This document shows positions 61,126-64,000 of a stretch of 64,000 nucleotides of DNA, one piece after another. Source of the stretch: Alphaproteobacteria bacterium (GTDB lineage: Bacteria; Pseudomonadota; Alphaproteobacteria; Micropepsales; Micropepsaceae); contig JACKLF010000006.1 of assembly GCA_024236055.1 (NCBI GenBank), forward strand, positions 106,164 through 170,163. The letters run 5' to 3'. Position numbers and translations under genes: made by a program. Within the stretch, counting starts at the first letter, position 1. Each line of letters starts with the position of its first letter. The notes below the pieces were generated by a model. That model searched no databases, was not told the DNA's origin, and saw nothing but the letters and a program-made list of their open reading frames with translations.

Positions 61126-62880
61126 ATGTCTTCTTTTGTGCCTGGACGGCGACGGTTTGTTCAGGGCCGGGCCGTTTCTGGTCTGGCCGCCGCCGGTCTG
61201 GCGCGCTTGGCGCGCCCCGCCCGCGCCGCGGAGGTGGCAGGTCGCCCCGTTCTGCATGGGCCTGATATCGACCTGACCTTGGGTGAATTTCCGGTCAACA
61301 TCACTGGCAAGCCGCGCATCGCAACCGTGGTCAACAATGTCATGCCGGGGCCGCTGCTGCGCCTGCGCGAGGGTGAAGACGTCACCATTCGCGTCAAAAA
61401 CAATCTGCCGGTGTCATCGTCGATCCACTGGCACGGTCTGAAACTGCCCAATCCGATGGATGGTGTGCCGGGCCTGACCTTTGCGGGCATCGCGCCGGGC
61501 GAAACCTTCACCTACCGGTTTCCCCTGATCCAGGCGGGCACCTACTGGTACCACAGCCACAGCGGCATGCAGGAACAGACGGGTCTGTCCGGCCCCATGA
61601 TCATCGACCCGGCCACGCCCGATCCGGTCGGCTATGACCGCGAATATATCGTGCAGCTGTCCGACTGGACCGATGAAGAGCCCATGGCGATCATCGCCAA
61701 CCTCAAGCAGCAGGGCGACTATTACAATTACCAGCAGCGCACGCTGGGCACCTTCATCAACGACGTGGAGCAGGACGGCTTCTCCGCCACCCTGAAGAAC
61801 CGGCTGATGTGGGGCGGCATGCGCATGAGCCCCACCGACATCATGGATGTCACCGGCGCGGTCTATACCTTCCTGATGAACGGCCAGCCGCCGGCAGCCA
61901 ACTGGACCGCGCCCTTCCAAGCGGGCGAGCGGGTGCGCCTGCGCTTCATCAACAGCGCGGCCATGAGCACCTTCGATGTGCGCATTCCTGGCCTGACCCT
62001 GACCGTGGTGCAGGCCGACGGCTCGGATGTGGAGCCGGTTGAGGTGGAGGAATTCCGCATCGGCGTGGCGGAAACCTATGATGTGATCGTCACGCCCGGC
62101 GACGGCGCCCATACCATCTTCGCCCAGGCCCAGGACCGCAGCGGTTATGCCCGCGGCACGCTGACATCGCGGCCCGGCCTGGCGGCCCAGGTGCCAGCGA
62201 TGGACCCGCCCCCGCTGCGCACCATGGCCGACATGGGCATGGCGGGCATGGACGGTATGGATATGACGGGCGGTCATGGCGGCATGGACATGTCCATGCC
62301 GCACCAGATGCCCGGCATGGATATGGGCGGCATGGCGACGGTACCCACGGTCAATGCCAGCGGTGTCGATCCCGCCACGCTGAAGGGCCAGCCCTTTGTC
62401 GAAAGCGTGGCGATGATGCCGGCCAGCCGCCAGCAGGAAGCCGGAACGGGGCTGGACGGCAATGGCCGCAAGACCCTGCGCTACAGCCAGCTTCGCGCGC
62501 TGGAGGCCCCGGCCTATGTGGTGGAGCCGTCGCGCAACATCGAATTCCACCTGACCGGGAACATGGAACGCTGGGTCTGGGGCTTCGACGGCAAGAAATT
62601 CTCCGATGCGCCGCCGGTGCATGTGGCTCTGGGCGAAACCGTGCGCTTCGTGCTGGTCAACGACACGATGATGGAGCATCCCATCCATCTGCACGGCTTT
62701 CTGTTCACCCTGGAAAACGGGCAGGGGGATCGCCAGCCCCTGAAGCACACCGTGAATGTGAAACCGGGAGAAAAAGTCGGCTTTGTCTATACCGCCGACA
62801 TTCCCGGCCACTGGGCCTTTCATTGCCATCTGCTCTATCACATGGAGATGGGCATGTTCCGCACGGTGATCGTGGCATGA
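61126..62880 (+). CDS. copA: Periplasmic multicopper oxidase CopA
   Basis: A 584-residue copper-resistance oxidase that oxidises Cu(I). A Tat signal is present (GRRRFVQGRAVSGLAAAGLA). Four Cu motifs are intact: SIHWHGLKLP, YWYHSHSGMQEQTG, EHPIHLHGFLF and WAFHCHLLYHMEMGMF (type 1 Cys-His-Met and trinuclear His). A Met/Gly/Asp-rich insert (about 365-400: MAGMDGMDMTGGHGGMDMSM) is the CopA copper-binding loop. The start ATG at 61126 has only a weak Shine-Dalgarno. It overlaps copB by ATGA. Confidence 0.95.
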   Translation: MSSFVPGRRRFVQGRAVSGLAAAGLARLARPARAAEVAGRPVLHGPDIDLTLGEFPVNITGKPRIATVVNNVMPGPLLRLREGEDVTIRVKNNLPVSSSIHWHGLKLPNPMDGVPGLTFAGIAPGETFTYRFPLIQAGTYWYHSHSGMQEQTGLSGPMIIDPATPDPVGYDREYIVQLSDWTDEEPMAIIANLKQQGDYYNYQQRTLGTFINDVEQDGFSATLKNRLMWGGMRMSPTDIMDVTGAVYTFLMNGQPPAANWTAPFQAGERVRLRFINSAAMSTFDVRIPGLTLTVVQADGSDVEPVEVEEFRIGVAETYDVIVTPGDGAHTIFAQAQDRSGYARGTLTSRPGLAAQVPAMDPPPLRTMADMGMAGMDGMDMTGGHGGMDMSMPHQMPGMDMGGMATVPTVNASGVDPATLKGQPFVESVAMMPASRQQEAGTGLDGNGRKTLRYSQLRALEAPAYVVEPSRNIEFHLTGNMERWVWGFDGKKFSDAPPVHVALGETVRFVLVNDTMMEHPIHLHGFLFTLENGQGDRQPLKHTVNVKPGEKVGFVYTADIPGHWAFHCHLLYHMEMGMFRTVIVA

Positions 62881-63629
62881 GGCTCGCCGGTTTTGCCTTT
62901 GCTGCGTTGCTCGCGGGCACCGTGCCGAGCGTTGCCGCGATGGGTGGCGCAATGGGCGCCGCCTCCGAGGCCGCGCCGTTCGGCTCGCCGGTCGACGACC
63001 AGCACATCTGGTACCACGGCCTGCTGGACCAGTTCGAAGGACGTCTTGGTGCCGACAATGCCTTTCATTGGGAAGGCGAAGCCTGGGCCGGCACCGACAG
63101 CAATCGCGTCCGCTTCAAATCCGAAGGTACGGTGAACGGCCAGGGCGATGCCGAGGAAGGGCGCTATGAGCTTCTCTATTCGCGCCCCATCACCAGCTTC
63201 TTCGACATCCAGGGCGGCATCCGCACCGATGCCGACAGCCATGCGGGGCGAAGCTGGGCCGCGCTGGGCGTGGAGGGGCTTGCGCCGCTGTTCTTCCACG
63301 TTTCCGCCACGGGCTATGCCAGTGCCCAAGGTCATTTCGCGGGCCGGGTGGAAGGCAGCTATGACCTGCTCATCACCCAGCGGCTGATCCTGCAGCCGCA
63401 GCTTGAGATGAATTTCTACAGCAAGGCCGATCCGCGCCGCGCCATCGGCGCGGGCCTGTCCAGCTTCGATACCGGTCTGCGGCTCCGCTACGAATTCACC
63501 CGCAAGTTCGCACCCTATGTCGGCCTGGCCTATGAGCAGACGGTCGGCGACACCGCCGCCATCGCCCGCACGGCCGGCGATCCCACCGCCAGCCTGCGCT
63601 TCACCCTCGGCATCCGCGCCTGGCTGTAA
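62877..63629 (+). CDS. copB: Outer-membrane copper resistance protein CopB
   Basis: A 250-residue protein with a signal peptide (residues 1-20, PSVAAM) and a beta-barrel-like body (ALGVEGLAPLFFHVSATGYA, RLILQPQLEMNFYSKADPRR, GIRAWL at the C-terminus). IWYHGLLDQFEGR and the RFTLGIRAWL end are standard for CopB/PcoB. The long Met-rich N-terminal region of the Pseudomonas protein is missing (only AMGGAMGA remains); the Met/His-rich gene upstream may supply that role. It is translationally coupled to copA. Confidence 0.92.
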   Translation: MRLAGFAFAALLAGTVPSVAAMGGAMGAASEAAPFGSPVDDQHIWYHGLLDQFEGRLGADNAFHWEGEAWAGTDSNRVRFKSEGTVNGQGDAEEGRYELLYSRPITSFFDIQGGIRTDADSHAGRSWAALGVEGLAPLFFHVSATGYASAQGHFAGRVEGSYDLLITQRLILQPQLEMNFYSKADPRRAIGAGLSSFDTGLRLRYEFTRKFAPYVGLAYEQTVGDTAAIARTAGDPTASLRFTLGIRAWL

Positions 63630-63671
63630 CGGCCCGCGTTCGGGAGTGGTGATAATGTTTGCACCAAAAAT

Positions 63672-63687
63672 TGGCGGTGCCGGAGGG
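63672..63687. repeat. 16-bp copy of the tRNA-Ser 3' end
   Basis: TGGCGGTGCCGGAGGG here is identical to 63807-63822, the CCA end, discriminator, acceptor and start of the T-arm of tRNA-Ser. Similarity continues weakly for about nine bases (GTTCGGCG against ATTCGAAC). The two copies are 135 bases apart, in the same orientation. Confidence 0.8.
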
Positions 63688-63806
63688 GTTCGGCGCGACC
63701 GCGTAAGCGGACGAAACGGTCCGGTGGAGCGTTTCGAGCGACGAACGCCGCGAGCCCAAGCGAGCGTCCGGAAATCCCGTCAGACTGAATTTTGAAGGAA
63801 AGGAAA

Positions 63807-63900
63807 TGGCGGTGCCGGAGGGATTCGAACCCTCGATACGGCTTTTCAACCGTATAACGGTTTAGCAAACCGCCGCCTTCAGCCTCTCGGCCACAGCACC
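63807..63900 (-). tRNA. tRNA-Ser (anticodon GCT)
   Basis: A 94-base class II tRNA on the minus strand. Acceptor GGTGCTG pairs with CGGCACC, followed by G and an encoded CCA. The D-arm is GGCCGAGAGGCTGAAGGCG, the anticodon loop holds TTGCTAA (GCT), there is a long variable arm (TTATACGGTTGAAAAGCCGTA), and the T-arm is AGGG-TTCGAAT-CCCT. Confidence 0.96.
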
Positions 63901-63949
63901 ATCCAGAACCACCAGCCTGAGAGACGCGGCTGAAGGCATATTTGTCGGA

Positions 63950-64000
63950 CCCGCTATCGCGGGCGGGGCAGGGCCGTCTGCTTTGCCCGCTATCGCGGGC
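63950..64000. repeat. Two copies of a 15-bp inverted-repeat element at the right edge
   Basis: CCCGCTATCGCGGGC occurs at 63950-63964 and 63986-64000, each able to form a CCCGC/GCGGG hairpin. The second copy runs to the window edge, so the repeat may continue. They lie upstream of tRNA-Ser and could be part of a dispersed repeat family. Confidence 0.65.

Overview
The window is GC-rich DNA from a free-living alphaproteobacterium. The pointers are an Entner-Doudoroff gene order (zwf, pgl, gnd, ROK kinase), a FixL/FixJ/FixK oxygen-response block, FixK boxes of the TTGA/C-N6-T/GCAA type, MdoG/MdoH glucan genes and CAT-family TonB receptors. A Rhizomicrobium-like or Caulobacter-like relative is possible, but I cannot name the genus from sequence alone. 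Genes are dense, many with ATGA or GTGA stop-start overlaps. No rRNA, CRISPR array, insertion sequence or intact prophage was seen. Two tRNAs (Lys-CTT, Ser-GCT) are present.

Layout. 1-5.6 kb: minus-strand sugar operon gnd-zwf-pgl-GH15-ROK kinase, oxidising glucose 6-phosphate. 5.9-10.7 kb: hybrid malic enzyme, then a SPINDLY-type TPR glycosyltransferase broken by two single-base deletions. 10.7-12.4 kb: cupin, SDR and a small exported protein. 12.45-21.9 kb: an oxygen-response island. FixL (haem PAS kinase) and FixJ diverge from fixK, and six good FixK boxes sit in front of surrounding genes: a K+ channel, a quinone reductase operon with three orphan small proteins, a universal stress protein, a MaoC protein plus a lone receiver, two tiny membrane peptides followed by an MgtC-family protein, and a small lipoprotein. 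This is the most coherent and least described system in the window.

21.9-28.5 kb: amino-acid permease, metallo-beta-lactamase-fold hydrolase, tRNA-Lys, TonB receptor and a NarX-like kinase. 28.5-31.9 kb is a degraded zone: the partner response regulator, a lipoprotein and mdoG are all cut by several frameshifts, while the divergent mdoH is intact. 34.3-43.4 kb: secreted sugar enzymes (GH51 arabinofuranosidase, aldose epimerase), a PQQ alcohol dehydrogenase, ribokinase, AsmA and a HAD phosphatase. 43.5-46.3 kb: an ECF sigma operon behind a serine hydrolase fused to an NTF2-like domain. 46.5-51.8 kb: a FecI-FecR-FecA type cell-surface signalling system whose receptor has an unusual double start. 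52-55.6 kb: subtilase autotransporter and a lone NTF2-like protein.

55.7-58.0 kb is a decayed block with different codon use: metallopeptidase, broken ATP-grasp ligase and an MFS tail. 58.1-63.6 kb: a copper-resistance cluster (Cu P-type ATPase, CsoR with a palindromic operator between them, Met-rich periplasmic protein, multicopper oxidase CopA, outer-membrane CopB). The window closes with tRNA-Ser, a 16-base copy of its 3' end, and short inverted repeats.
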